DNA of 64,000 bases from Cryptomeria japonica (GCF_030272615.1 NC_081412.1:690192083-690256082); one strand, 5' to 3'; shown: positions 45,006-57,963, numbered from the stretch's first letter. The notes: generated by a model not told the origin, from the sequence alone. Numbers and translations are program-made.

Positions 45006-46345
45006 TCGCACCCTATGCCATATTAAAAATAACATGCGTTAATTAAAGTTGTTTCTTCTTCCCTCTAAATTTTAATCGAAATTTTTTCTTGGGGTTTTAT
45101 TTCATAAATAGATTAATACTTTATGTTAATTGCTAAGTTATTAAATTTTAGTTGATAATGACATTTAGGAATTAATACTTAAGTCATTTACTAAGATATT
45201 TAGTTAAATTTTTTTTTAGTAGATAGTAATGGCATTTAGGAGATGATGTTTTTTTTGATTATTTTGGTTAACCTTAAGACATTGTATTTCGACTTAGAAA
45301 AATTGGGCTAATATGTAGCAAGCTCATAATTTAAATTGCCTTAGCAAGTTTTTTTCTTTTTTAAAAAAAATTGTAGACTATTTTTAAGTTACTCAACCCA
45401 TTAAGAATCGTTGAGACACTTGATTGGTCTTTAAAACAAATGCTTAAATGTAATCGTTATTTTGGATCCATAGCATGCGAATTTTTTTTATAGAATAATT
45501 ATATCTTCATGAAATTACTATTATGCCAGTTTCATTGTTATGCAAATTACACTTCAAGTAGTTACTTCAATTATTTACGCTTTCATTTTGTTATTCGTAG
45601 TTAGAAAACTAAATAAAGGAAGTTGGAAAACCAAAACTAGCAGCGTTCGGTATATATGGTGCCTCTGGGTCACGCTTACGGGTAATGCCGTCGTGTTGAA
45701 CTACTGCACTTAACGCCTAATAAAGCTGCATTAACGACGTCTGTGGCATCGTCCCTATAAATCGTCGGGGAGTAATAAGGGACATTTGGAAGTTAAAAAT
45801 CCAAGGGGCGGGTAATCCCTCTTGGATTGATAATTTAATAAGATAACTTTTAAATGAATTTCACATCCGTTGAGATAAACCATAGTAAACCCCTCTTAGG
45901 GATGGTCAAGTTAAAAGCTCTCGTGAAATTTACTTTATTTATTTATTTATTTATTCACCTCGAAGGGATATTGGTGATTTGCAATTGGGTGACGTTCATG
46001 ATAAGTATTAGGTTCTAGTTATTTTGTTAGGCCACAAGCAATAGGCCATCTTGAGCCTTCGCTTAAATGCTACCTTCGTGGGTAGCAACCGCAGAGAAAC
46101 TGTCTGGGACACTGACCCTAGAAAGGGTTGCGTACCCACAAAATCAGTTTACATCAAACCATAGATTAGAAAACAGAACTACATACTTTATGCCTTGATC
46201 CCGTGCCGAAGCGGGTATGTAGGCAGTCTTGGGACGGAGTTGTCCCTCGTACTCAAGCGTTCGTGGGTGGGGTCTAGGCTTGGTTGAGTAAGAATCCTAA
46301 TTGAAAGATAAGTTAATCAAATTTAATTCAATGCATACTCAGAAG

Positions 46346-46690
46346 GAATCCCGTATGGATTCGCTTGACTTCCCGAGGCTTTAAGCCAAATTCCGAGGCG
46401 GAATTCAAGCTTGTATTATTTTCTTACTACTCCTAAGGACGACGACCTCGGTGCATTCTTGTTAGAAGAATGTAGTACTTAGTGAGTGGCTCAGGACTCG
46501 AATGGTCCCGATGAGTCTAAGTCTCTGGCCAGAGCATCTCCTATCCCATTTGGATGGATGCCTACCCCGTATGGGTAGATGCCTATCCCGTATTGGATAG
46601 ATGGAATTTACGTCCCGTATGGACAATTGCCTAACCCGTATGGTTAGAAGCTCATCCCGAATGGATGAATGCCCAATCCTATTGGATGGA
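46346..46690 (+). other. Hairpin array, 3' LTR copy
   Basis: The same hairpins as at 37,818-38,161, starting with GAATCC-CGTAT-GGATTC at 46,346-46,362. One loop is CATTT instead of CGTTT (a CpG change); no stem in the parts compared is broken. Confidence 0.85.
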
Positions 46691-46780
46691 TGCCCAGAGT
46701 ATGCAATTGAATAAAACATAATAAAGAAAAAAAAAATATATACTCAATTTTTGTTGGATGAATTATGGTGGGTTATTACA

Positions 46781-46785
46781 TATGA
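46781..46785. other. Target site duplication, right (TATGA)
   Basis: tatga follows the 3' LTR terminus and equals the five bases before 34,181. Confidence 0.85.
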
Positions 46786-49772
46786 ATTAAGGTGGTTGCA
46801 ACTTCAATGGGTTCTTTATTAAAGTTTGGATGAGTATCAAGTATGAATATTATCTAGTCAATGCATTGGCTAAGAATATTGGGATGCACCATTATATGTA
46901 AAGCTAGCGTAAAACATGTGTTTGTAATAAGGTTCCACATTAACATTTTGGAATAATCTATTGATTTTAAAGACCTCACAACAATATTGTTATCATGTTT
47001 GGTCTCTTACGAGTTGCATGATATTGGATATTGAAAGATGTGGTTTTGAGTCATATTATAATGGTTGCAATGTGTGTGAAAATAGTGAGATTTATTGTGG
47101 TTGGACAATTAACCCAATCTTTGGATCAATGAGGGTCAATGAGGTGAACCCCAAAGGTTTCTAGCATGTTTATGCTGAATTATGAATATTAATAGGTGGA
47201 GTTTAATTTGATACCTCAATATACTTAAGGGAAAGTGTTAATAATTGAAGGGAGTCCTTAGTAAAACCTTGGGAACTTGTGCATATGTGTCCTTTAAGAG
47301 ACTTGGTAAGGACAACTATGTGTGAATTTGATTCATTTGGAAGTTGGTATTTAGGTAGTCCTTGGGGAATCCCTCATGAACTCAAGTCCATAGAGGGAGG
47401 GTCTTGGGGGATAACTCTAGGGATGAGGATTGTTCCTAACTTGTTTCTCCTTCCCTCTTCTATAGGATTTAGATGAGGCCAAAATAGGTATTAGATGGTA
47501 TGAAAGAGTTAAGAAGACTTGATAACGTGTATTTAATATACAATGTGCTTTTGAATAGCAAGAAAAATGAAGTGAATGGGTTGACTACTTTATAGATAGT
47601 ATCTTATTAAGGGTGGATATTCAATTGAGGCCATCTTGTGTTGGTTCTATGTAAAATTGATTTTTTTTTGTGAAATTTAATTTGGACCTATAGTCTCCTA
47701 ATTTTCTTGATTGTGATATTCTTATCCAATATAAACTTTAGAATTATTTAAAGTTGGAAGTAAAAATTTTGGTATGTTTGAAAATCTCTAAATTCATTTT
47801 TTTGTCTAGAAATCTATTTTTAATAGTTGAAGCACGACATAATATATTATGTAGTGGCACACAATGATTAGATTGTGCTAATGATTGATGTATATGCTAC
47901 TACAAGGGATTAGTTATCATTAACCTAGTTCATGGAAGTGAAGTTTCCAATGACTACCTTGTAATAGTTAGTAGTTTGTCATGGGAACGTGCCAATGGCG
48001 AATACTTAGAGCTACTGTTGTATCTTTTGGACCTGCTAGCATCCACGTGGTTCACAGAGTTGAAGGATTGTTAGAGGCTATCAAGGATTTGATATGGTAA
48101 TGGTTGCATGGGTAGTTACCTTATCATTAGGGTAACAATAATTAGAGTTAATTGTTGTATTGGGACGATTCACTAGCAATCACCTATAACATTGGGGTGA
48201 CCAATGCAAAGTGTTACTTGGGGATTATGCAGAAGATAGTTGACAATATCCCTCAGGTCACCGGGTGGTATATGTTAGAAGCTACTTTTTCCTAGTTGGA
48301 TAGACTTGTCAACAACAACATATAGGCAATTGAATTTAGAATCCACTAGGCTAGGATGGTTCACCACTTGTGGAAATCTTTGGGATTTAGGATGTGCAAT
48401 ATAGTATGGATGCACTAAATCCTTTACCCTATTGTCTGATGGTATACTTGACCCTTTTGGGTTGAGGACATATCCTCAATGTAGTATGGGATACATTGAA
48501 TCCTCTTCCCTATTACCCATTAGTGCAAAAAACCAAGGAAAGGAATGGGACCCACGTAGCAGTGTGCAATGAACCAACATTTTTTTTTCTATTTGGGATG
48601 CACTATGGATAGGTGTTGGTTAGCCATTGTATGCGAGTTAGTCATTATTATATTTGTGATGCTCATATCTGCCAATCACTATCATCTTTGAGATACTTTT
48701 ATGAGCCACTCACTATGTATTTGTGATGTATGTTAGATATACTCACTCTGTATGTGATGAATGCTTGAGCTAGTCCCTTGTGTATATGTGATGTGTTCTC
48801 GATACATTCATTGGGCGTGTGATATATGATATGAACCCTATGTATATGTATATGTTTGAAGAATAATGATTGGTAATGTTAGGTATGAAACCAACACCTA
48901 ATGGTAATGGATATTTTTTTATTGTAATGAAGCCAAGTTAATAGATTCAAATAATTAATAGTCATAGTTTAAAGAGAGATGATGGATCTCATGTGAAAGG
49001 AGAGAATGAACTCCCTCTAACATTGAGTATGAACTATGAAGCCTCTGATTTCCCACAAGAGGATACACATAAAGGGTCATCATGAATGAAACCTCAAGGC
49101 TTAGTTTTGGGTCTAGAGATGAAATATTACAAGAATAAAATTTTTAAAAAAAATTGTAGTGTCCAAGGGGCAGATTTTACACAAGGGTTGGTAACTAATT
49201 TTTTATTGATAGTGGGTTACTATTTATCAAAAAGGAATCTTAGAGGTTAAGTTAGATTGGGAGTCCAACTACCAATGGGGTTATTTTGGGCACTTTCAAT
49301 GATCGTTTGGATGGTCATAACACCTCCATGTAAAGATAAAAACTACCTTATAATACAGGACATGTTAGGTGTCCATAAAGATAAATTAGTTGTCCCTGTG
49401 TAAGATGTCATGAGTAATGGGGTTGTAACCTATGTTGTTTTTTATTAGGTAAGTGAGGTTTGGAAATGACCCATAACCTTGCACAAAGAGAAGAATATAT
49501 GATAAAGTGCAAGCAAACACCAAATAACAACCAAGAGGAATAACTAAGAGGCTACAAAGGAAAAGCATTAAAAAAATTATGAAACCAACCCAAAGTCAAC
49601 GTGGTTTAAAAAATTGTTTCATTTTTTTTTCTTTATTATGGTGAAATGGTCCTTCTCTCCAATTTTTTTTTTCTTGATACAAGGAAAAATCATAAGATCA
49701 CTAGCTAATACTTCTTCCAATCCCAAATATTTAAAAGAGGTGTTTATCAATGAACAATTTGCAGGGGACTTA
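46786..49772. other. Spacer without recognisable genes
   Basis: This continues the DNA interrupted at 34,180. Only short ORFs (60-67 codons) without domains are present. Phrases such as ccttggggaatccctcatgaactc suggest old LTR sequence, but I find no partner copy. It holds the repeat at 48,600-48,835. Confidence 0.5.
48600..48835. repeat. Degenerate tandem repeat, about 31-34 bp
   Basis: Units like gagccactcactatgtatt followed by tgtgatgtatgtta recur: gatatactcactctgtatgtgatg, then gagctagtcccttgtgtatatgtgatg, then cgatacattcattgggcgtgtgat. Divergence is high. Confidence 0.6.
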
Positions 49773-49959
49773 TTTCTATAATATTCTTTCTGACCCTCCT
49801 CTTAGGAAGTAATGGAATCCTCCATAGAAGGTAGCATTTATTCATTTTTATTTCAAAAAAAGTGGTATTATTTCTTCTCAAACAAGTCATGGAGTCATGG
49901 CCCATTGTTCCACATGAATAGAAAATTATCAAAGAGTCTTTATATTCAATCTTTTGCAC
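49747..49959 (-). pseudogene. Relic of a zinc-knuckle (LINE ORF1-like) sequence at the edge of copy B
   Basis: A 70-codon minus-strand frame includes FYSCGTMGHDSMTC, which has the last three ligands of a CX2CX4HX4C knuckle but Phe in place of the first Cys. The matching part of copy A (14,440-14,600) is similar. CGTMGHD-like text is common in plant LINE ORF1 knuckles. Short and decayed, so only a hint of origin. Confidence 0.35.
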
Positions 49960-51673
49960 CCAAACTCCAAATTTTGGATATAAGGTAACCTACATTGTTT
50001 TATGTATTCAATGCAAGCTTGTATTTTTTGAAAGAGTGTGTTGGAATATGGTAACCAAATTGAATGTTTTATTTAGAGGGTTAACATGTTATATAAATAG
50101 GGGTTATGGTGATATAAATGTAACATGATGAGATAGAGAAAAATAGTATTTGTTGGTGTTGACTATAGTGTTACATAGACAACAACAAGAGATCCAAGAT
50201 GGATAACTTCTCTTGCAAAGTGAGATTTCTCACTCCAAGGTTATGGAAGGATAGGTCTTAGGGGCAAATTAGTGGGAACAAATGCGAGTTTACATTCATG
50301 GTAGGAACCGATATTTAACACTTCAAACTGGAGAATATGCAATGAAATTCATAGACTTTTCATGATTGTAACAAATCTTTTTGTATTTTTTGGTTTATAA
50401 ATCTCCATAAACAAAATTATAAAATCTAATCTATCCTAACAATCTACTCTATGCATTATTATGAGATAAATTGCAAAAGTGAAGGGAAACAACAAATAAA
50501 TGAATGAACTTGCAATTCAATCTACTGGACAATGTTAACCACCTAATGATTTAACACATATGACAATTAGATCAAATCATAGGAAACCACATAAACATAA
50601 ATAAGATTACACAATTCATACAGATATGATGCAATCACCAAGGAATAAATGAATCAAAATATTTTAAAATTCATCTCATTGCATGAGACTAAGAGACTTG
50701 TCACAATCTAACTATTCATTTCTCCCAACCTTGCCTATATAAGAAAGACATCATATATACATTTGGCACAATATTGGAACTGATCATCTTTTATCAATAA
50801 ATTAAATATATTGTGCCCATAATCAAGCAATATTTTTGTCTTGTTTCTCTCTTGTGGAAGAAATATTTTGATTTTGTAGGTGATCTAGGGAGCTTGAGTC
50901 CATTGGTATATCTTACATGATCATGATATACATACATATTTTGATGTTTTTATAGTACATGTACTTGTTATTTGAATGCCTTGGCCAATATTTTTGTATT
51001 CAAGTTTTTTTATTAATCTCAATTCATTGTGATTGTATAACATTGGATCTGATAATAAATTTACATTAAATATTTGAATAAATTTATTAGTTGAACATAT
51101 GTTTTTTGCATTAACATGGCTTATTACATAATTTTTCTATTATTTTGAAATAACTATAATGTTACTTTCAGATATTTATGTTTAAAATAAAAAAATGAGT
51201 TTCTCTGGTATTTATTGTATCACTTTTGGCATTGATGACATAATGTGATAGTTAAATCATGGTATTATTGTTGTGGCCACCAAGATTCAAGCCCTTTTTA
51301 AGTCATTTTGGTCACAAGCTTGTGGGTTTGAATCTTCACATTGAAATTATTGATCTTATTGATGTTACGTGTCTTCATGCTTAGGATGAGACCCCTCATT
51401 TGTTGCTTCAATTGATTCAAATGAGAAAAAAAAAATCTTATTACCAATGAAAAAAAATTGTATCACGATCATCAATGTCAACAAATTATAATTTATTTTT
51501 AAAATTGCTTCTTTATTATAAAACATTCATAAAATTATTAAAATTTAAAAATTAAACCTAAAACTACTATCGAATAACTATTCATCACAAATATTTATAA
51601 TCTTATACACAAAACCCTATATAGAATGATTTTGCAAAAGAATAGATTAAAACTATTTATACCTATCAATATT

Positions 51674-51798
51674 TTTTTTTATTGTTGATAAAAGTGGCAA
51701 AGCCACTAAACAATTTTATTGATATAAAAGAGTTTACAAGAAAGCCTAGTTCGAATGAGCATACCAGTAGGAAAGAACCAGGCAAAGAAAACATCCAG
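51674..51798 (-). mobile_element. Very short 5'-truncated LINE insertion
   Basis: TTATACCTATCAATATT occurs at 51,657-51,673 and 51,799-51,815. Between them lie a T-run (poly-A on the minus strand) and ~115 bp of LINE 3' end. Copy A has the empty site at 20,098-20,114. On the minus strand the insert has ggttctttcctactggtatg and tgtaaactctttt, matching the 3' end of the LINE at 16,376-20,011. Confidence 0.95.
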
Positions 51799-54316
51799 TT
51801 ATACCTATCAATATTTAATAACACTTTAAATGTTATTAATAATAAAAAATATATATTATAAATTGCATTGTAATAACTTTAATAATAAAATATTATAATT
51901 TTTTTCAATCTCTCTCCTCCTATTTTTTTCTTCACTTTAGAAAATTTATATAATAATTTGTAAACAAGGACCCTTCTTCTCATATAAACCAACAAACCAA
52001 GTGCAATTGAAATCTAAAATCTATAGTATGAACTAATAATTTTGTTGAATTCTACTATACCAAACCAACAAAATGATGCTAGTAATAGTCCAAACTTGAC
52101 GAAGAGAGTTCAATATGAAGTGATCAAAGGTGAACATGTGAGAGTGTAAGATGACTAACAAACAATATGGTTCCTTTTCCCCAACATTAGAGAAGAATTT
52201 AAATTACTTTTTCCTTCTATTATTAACAATTATCATACTCTTTATAGTATAAAACAAATTATGGTACTTGTATTGTTCTTGTGTAGGACATGAAATAAAG
52301 CACATAATGTTAAATTATTATGAGATTGATGTGTAGTCATTAATAAAGTTATATGTCTGATTGTTTATATAAATGTTGAAAAAAGTCTTATCTGAAATAC
52401 TTTCCATAAAAGGTGCTTTTGCAATAATTCATTAAAGGTTTAGGAAATCATGTTGGAAAAGTTATGCCATGAACGTCCCTTCATCTTTTTCAAAATGGAA
52501 ACTTGTTTAATTTGTTATCAAAAATTAAGCTTATCTCCATCCTTATCTCCATCCTTGCTTTATTTAAGCTTTTTCTTCATTTGTTTATGGTGATCTTTGC
52601 TTGAGAATCTATATTATTCTTTATGTTATGAAATAAGAAATACTTTTCTTGAGTAATTATTTTTACTTATAAAAGAAGCACATTACATGTCTTTTAATTT
52701 ATAGGTTATTTTTCATATAGCATATTTCTTTTTAATGGTCTTCGAAGATAATTTTCTAGTTAAACAATCAAGTGGATAATTTTTGAAAAACAAATGTAAT
52801 TAGGATTCTCTTGAGGTTTGATGTAGAAATATGCTAGTTTAAATTTTAATTTTATATAAAAAAATATTTTGTTTGTTTAATTTGTATTTGTTGGAGTTCT
52901 TAATTTTTTTAATTTTTTATGTTTGAAAATTTATTTTTGTATTTTAGAATTAAAATATTTAATGCCTAGATTTTATATTTCTTAGTTAAAATTGATTTTG
53001 TTAGTTTTTGTTGAAATTTTAGACTTTTAGCTAGATTTCCGTATTATGTTTCATTTCAAGGATGCAACAGTGTAAAATTTTATTTCTTTTAATTGTATGT
53101 TACATATTTTCCTACACATTTAGCCTAGCTTGTTTAGTTGTTGTAAGCGGGTTATTACAAAGGTAAATGGTATCTTCTCTGAGTATAACTCTTACCTAAT
53201 TTTGGATAGTTAGAGTTACTATTCTCGTTGGTTGGTTTTTTTCTTGTCTTTTCTATACATGTATCCACTCCTCTAGCTTGTTATTTTGATTCATATTATT
53301 GTTAACTTTCTTAATATCATTTTGTTTCTTATGTGTTTCATCTCCTTGTGAAAACTAACTCTGTTCAATTATTTTGATTTTTTAGTATTTTATCAGAGTA
53401 TTATTTTTATTTGTTGATTTTGCTCAATGCATGTATGATGGCCATCATTATTTATCATATATGGAGAGCCATATTTCCACCTTTATGACCTTTTAAATAT
53501 CAAAATAACTCAAGTACTTATTGTGCATGAGTGTAGCCTTGGTTCTTTATTTTTTATTCATAATAGTGCCACTTATTTTTCCTTTGACTAAAACTTTAAT
53601 TCCTTAGTTTGGAAGTGTTGTGTGCTCTATCTTGATGAGTGGAGCTGCTAGACAACTAGGATTATATTTGTGTCTGTTATTGTAACATCATGGAATTCAT
53701 CCTTCATTTCATACCCTCACAAATTAAAATTTAACTAGGAGATCTTCTTATTGCGTTAGATGGGTAAATCATCTACCACCATATTAATAAATACTTCAAA
53801 TTTCTCTATCTTGAGGCCTCATTTGGGTATCGGTCCCTTATGAATAAAGTTACGAGTTGCACTAATGTCAATGAGTACAACCACCCTTTGACCTTATAGG
53901 ATCAATGGATTTGAAAAGGAGTTGAATCTTAGAGTACCAAAGAGTATATAAATATTTCTTCTCAAAAAAATCTTCCTCTTTTGGTTGATGTTTGTTTTCT
54001 CCCATCTTCTATTTGGGTTCTTCTTTACTCTATGGTTTGGATTCCTCAAATCCTAATTCATCATCAAACCTTACCTCAATGTAATCCATTTTCTCTTTCC
54101 TAAGAAATTTGTTTCTAGATGATCATGGATCCTTGTAGCTTAGGCACAAATTATTCCTCCTCAATTCATTCCTTACCTCAAATATTTGTCTTGATGAAAC
54201 ATTCTTGGTTTTCTACACCTTTTTTGTGAAAGGGTTTTTCTTAGAATGAAAATTTTAGTCTAGAATTTATTCTTTGACATGGAAGTATCTAGTGTCAAAG
54301 GCTAATCAATGGGATC

Positions 54317-55425
54317 TTGTAAGATAGGTGGTTTAAAATCCTTTATCATACCCTTGAGATATTTAGTTAACCCTTAGATGAAGAGCATAATCAACATTCT
54401 CTTTGTGATGTTCAACAATAACATTAGTAGATTTTAAAACTCTGTTACATTTTTCTCCACCAAACTACACTATTTAAGGTATTTGAAATAAACTTCAATA
54501 CTATTTTGATCAAAGCAATCAATTTTTTTACAAAATTAATCATGTGAGGTAATAGATTTGTGATCATAAGTGATTAGACCATGATGTCATCACTCATGTG
54601 TAGTATTCTCTAAATTCATGGTGATAAAAATTTCTTAGTTCATCTTTGGCCATTAATATAAGGAACATGTATGTGTGTAACTTTTAGACCCATGCATGAG
54701 TTGAGCATTAGCTAGATCCATTATAGGGAGAGGGTGTTAACTTCCTCAAAGCTTGGCACACATCTCTTTGAAAATATTGTGACTTAGGCTCAAGTTTGTA
54801 ACCATTTTCAAACTTCTTTATTGAAATACAATTAGAGAAAAAAATTAAAATTTTTAATATCATTAGGAAGAGCTTTTCATTCTACATGACAATCAATATG
54901 TCATAAAATAGGAAGTTCTAGGCTTTAAATTTTGGAGCCTCTCCCTTCTTATTTAGAAAAGTAGGTTAGGATGGTCTTGTGGCTAAAATAAGCATAGGAA
55001 TTTGTGTGGCTCTAAGTGACATCCAAATTAATACCCTTGAAATTACTTCCTTCTCTTGTCAAAAATTTGGTTATATTCATACTATTGTAAAGATTGTGAA
55101 ACAACTATGGCATCATATTGACCAACAAAGCAAATAGACCCATTATCTTACCCTCAAAAGTCAATTTATTTTTCCTTACACTTTTTAACTAAGAGTAATT
55201 GCTTTAAAAAAATGTACATCCATGATCCCTACTCCACATCCATTTTTTTTTTAATTACTTAATAATTTATTTTTCAAATATCAATCAAACCAAATACTAG
55301 GTTGATAGATTCCTTTCTTATCACACTATCCTATTGGACATGTTTATATATATGGAATCTCCTTTATAAAATATAAAACAACCTACATTATATAACCATT
55401 GCCCCCTAGTTGCCTACTTTTTGCC
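54317..55425. other. Segment present in copy B only
   Basis: About 1.1 kb between gggatctt and gaaatactatgc with no ORF or repeat that I recognise. In copy A it is replaced by the 35 bp filler at 22,746-22,780. Confidence 0.75.
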
Positions 55426-55738
55426 AACAAGAAATACTATGCTTAGCATTAGGTACACACCCTATGAGGAAAAAACATTCACCATATAGTATAGTTCAAA
55501 AAGGAAAGGGTGGTTGTACCTTATGTTTTTGGATTTTAATGTTTGGACACCCACATAAATGCTAAATTACTATGCAAATGATGAGAAGCATTTCCTAGTG
55601 GCATAAAGACAAGTGAATAAAAATAAATGTTAAATGCTAGGAGTGATTTTTGCCTCAATTCATTGGAGGTTTATAAAAAGGTGTTTAAACATTTTTTAAA
55701 GATGAAAGGACATTTTTGTGGGCACATGCAAGCTTGAT

Positions 55739-55912
55739 GTCTAATGTTTCAGATCAAATTTTATGATCTATCATCATGAAAAGAGAGCATTAGAGAAGAG
55801 ATCAAACTCTACGACACGTCATCACAAAAAGAAAGCATGATAAGAGAGAAACATCTCATACTTTCTTTCTCTCATGATGGATCATAAAGTTTGATCCGAA
55901 ATGTTGGGCATT
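55739..55912. mobile_element. Foldback (MITE-like) element, copy B
   Basis: The orthologous copy of 23,167-23,339. Units atcaaattttatgatc, atcaaactctacgac and the inverted gatggatcataaagtttgat show the same right-right-left arrangement. A third, partial relative (left arm only) is at about 57,598-57,650. Confidence 0.7.
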
Positions 55913-56942
55913 AAATATCTACATTGTTATAATTCAGAAGAACAAGCTAAGAACATTATAGACTAGAGAAATTTCATGATTATAATATTCTTGCTTTATT
56001 TAAAGCATAACATAATTTGTCATGCATTAATTGGGTCACTCAATTGAATGAAAATAAATTAAACCATATAACTCTTTATTCACTTTTTATTCTTTTTAAG
56101 TGTGTTAATAATATCATTAAAATAGATTTAACTTAAGATATAAGTTAGTCATCATTTGCATCCTTTTAACCAATGAAAATGGTTTTATTAGACTAAAATT
56201 CAATCAGACTAAAAATCAAAGCTAAATACTCATGTGGGACTATACAAGTATGTGAATTGTTCTTTGTTGGCCTTTCAACATACATATAAAAGATAAAACG
56301 TTTTTTCATGATTTTAAGATCTCTTTCACACGGCTTGATTTTAATATGGGGCAATATTTTTATTTTTATATATCACTTTTTGGTGCCATAATATTTGGAG
56401 TATGATTATACTCCTACAATGAAGGTTGAGGCATTATTAATTGTTTGGTAAACTCCATATGAATTGATGTTAACAATATATATTGAAACATTTGTATTGT
56501 TGAAAATATAAGTTTTTTTTAATTGAGGTATTGGTTCTTGAGTTTTTATGTATTTTAAATTAAAGAGGTTAAATTTGTTGGGAAAAAATGATGAGTAAAT
56601 TTTAGGCTTCAATAATGGATGGGTTAGCATTGTAAGTAGATTGGTTTTGAAATTTGTTATTTCTGGTTTTTTGTTTACCAATTCATTATATATAACGTTT
56701 TTATGTAAGTTTTCTAATATTGAGTAAAATAATTAGGGATCTTCTTTGCAAGTAGATAGTAAACTCACAAGAAGAAATTATATATCTTTTTAGTTCAAAT
56801 CGAGTTATTAAAGACAAGCCTCATGATTGTATACGTATATTTGTGATCACCATGAACATTGTGCTTGGAGATAAGTTTGTTTAGAGGTTGTCCAATCCTC
56901 CAATGACTCTATGGTTGGATTCTTGATTTTCCTTATTTAAGA

Positions 56943-57924
56943 TGAATAGAATCTGAGTCCGTTTCTATTTTAGGTAAGTGCATGAAAGTTGGGTATAAAT
57001 CTATCTTTCCTCGAATGGGGTGCCTGAATCAATCAATATGTATAAAACATTCCATGTGCATACAAGGCAATGTCACATCCTTCCTCAAAAGTTGTGCATC
57101 CAAAATAAAATGAAATGCCCATGCTTAAACTTGTACATATCCACCAAACCAAAATCCAAAATTCATGTGACAGTTGAAAGCACATATTGTCTAATATTTG
57201 TCCATCAACTGTGTAAACGCATGCTTTACATTCTGTAACTATAATCTACTACTGCTGCAATGTAAACTCCTTTTCCTACAAATATGGATGAGGATAATAT
57301 AAAGCTTTAGCTTATGGGCCACACAGTTTAATTGATCAAACAACCATACAAAACAGTATTTTACAGTTAAATAACATAAAATCGTTGTTGTCATAAAAAT
57401 CAACTAAAAAGTTCTTGACACTAGCATAGCTAAATGTTAGGGGACAAAAATTTATCCTCTAGTCAAGAAAAAGATCTTACAAAAAACCACAATTTCAAAA
57501 GAGGCGGAGGCAAATATTTATCTATTTTTTTAATTAGAATCATGAAATTTGAAATTATAATATTCTATCTGATATTTTTTCGATTTGATCATGTGGATTT
57601 TTAATGTCAATGTTTTAGATCAAATTCTACGATCCATTACTAGGGTATGAAAGCTTAAGAACCTAGACACTAGATTTACAAGATTGACAAGATGAGGTCT
57701 ATCGAACATATGAGATATCCATTTATCTTATTTTTATTAGTCAAGACTGATAAAATGATGTCTATTGAGCATGAAGGATGCCCATTTAATTGCATGTATT
57801 AATTTTTAAAATTCAGAATACAATTAAATTTTAATTTTAATTAATTAACACGTATTATTAAATGAAGATCTAGTGTACTAGAGAGACAATATGTGATAGA
57901 AAATACATACGTCCTAACAAAAAT
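56943..57924. other. Spacer without recognisable genes
   Basis: AT-rich, with a 72-codon chance ORF at 57,020-57,238. Near 57,598-57,650 there is a partial foldback arm (ttagatcaaattctacgatc). Confidence 0.55.
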
Positions 57925-57963
57925 AACATAGATAAGATTTTATAGTATATCCTAATTGATTCG

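Larger units (their letters stand above)
34181..46780 (+). mobile_element. Tekay/Del-like Ty3/gypsy chromovirus with an inverted 5' LTR
   Basis: The 12.6 kb unit is laid out as inverted full LTR (34,181-37,814), LTR 3' fragment in normal orientation (37,815-38,252), initiator-Met primer-binding site, gag-pol with C-terminal chromodomain (38,400-43,085), polypurine tract, full 3' LTR (43,159-46,780). TATGA flanks the complete unit. Integrase after reverse transcriptase plus a chromodomain defines a chromovirus, and the very long LTR fits the Tekay/Del lineage. The LTR copies are nearly identical, so it is young. Because the left LTR is inverted, both outer ends are U5 ends (TGTAATAACC...GGTTATTACA), unlike a normal insertion. 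Confidence 0.93.
43159..46780 (+). repeat. Chromovirus 3' LTR
   Basis: The 3,622 bp LTR starts TGTCACAACCC and ends GGTTATTACA, then TATGA. Relative to the other copies it has private differences, several at CpG sites: ctcagaagg, gacgacgacc, ggactcgaa and cccattt where the others have ctcgg, ggcg, cccg and cccg. It includes the GC palindrome cluster (44,850-45,005), the TA microsatellite (44,705-44,777) and the hairpin array (46,346-46,690). Confidence 0.95.
49773..56942 (+). repeat. Duplicated segment, copy B
   Basis: A direct-orientation copy of 14,424-24,408, roughly 35 kb away. It lacks the 3.6 kb LINE, keeps about 1.1 kb (54,317-55,425) that A has lost, and carries a private 125 bp LINE tail. 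After cttatttaag (56,942) similarity with A ends. No coding gene is preserved in it. Confidence 0.85.

Noticed and set aside
34181-46780. Interpretation as a DNA transposon with 3.6 kb terminal inverted repeats
   Set aside because: The interior is a normal chromovirus with primer site and polypurine tract, and the repeat ends are LTR termini. The inversion is a rearranged retroelement, not a TIR transposon.
49386-49568. 60-codon hydrophobic minus-strand ORF
   Set aside because: Short, isolated, in AT-rich DNA with no family resemblance.
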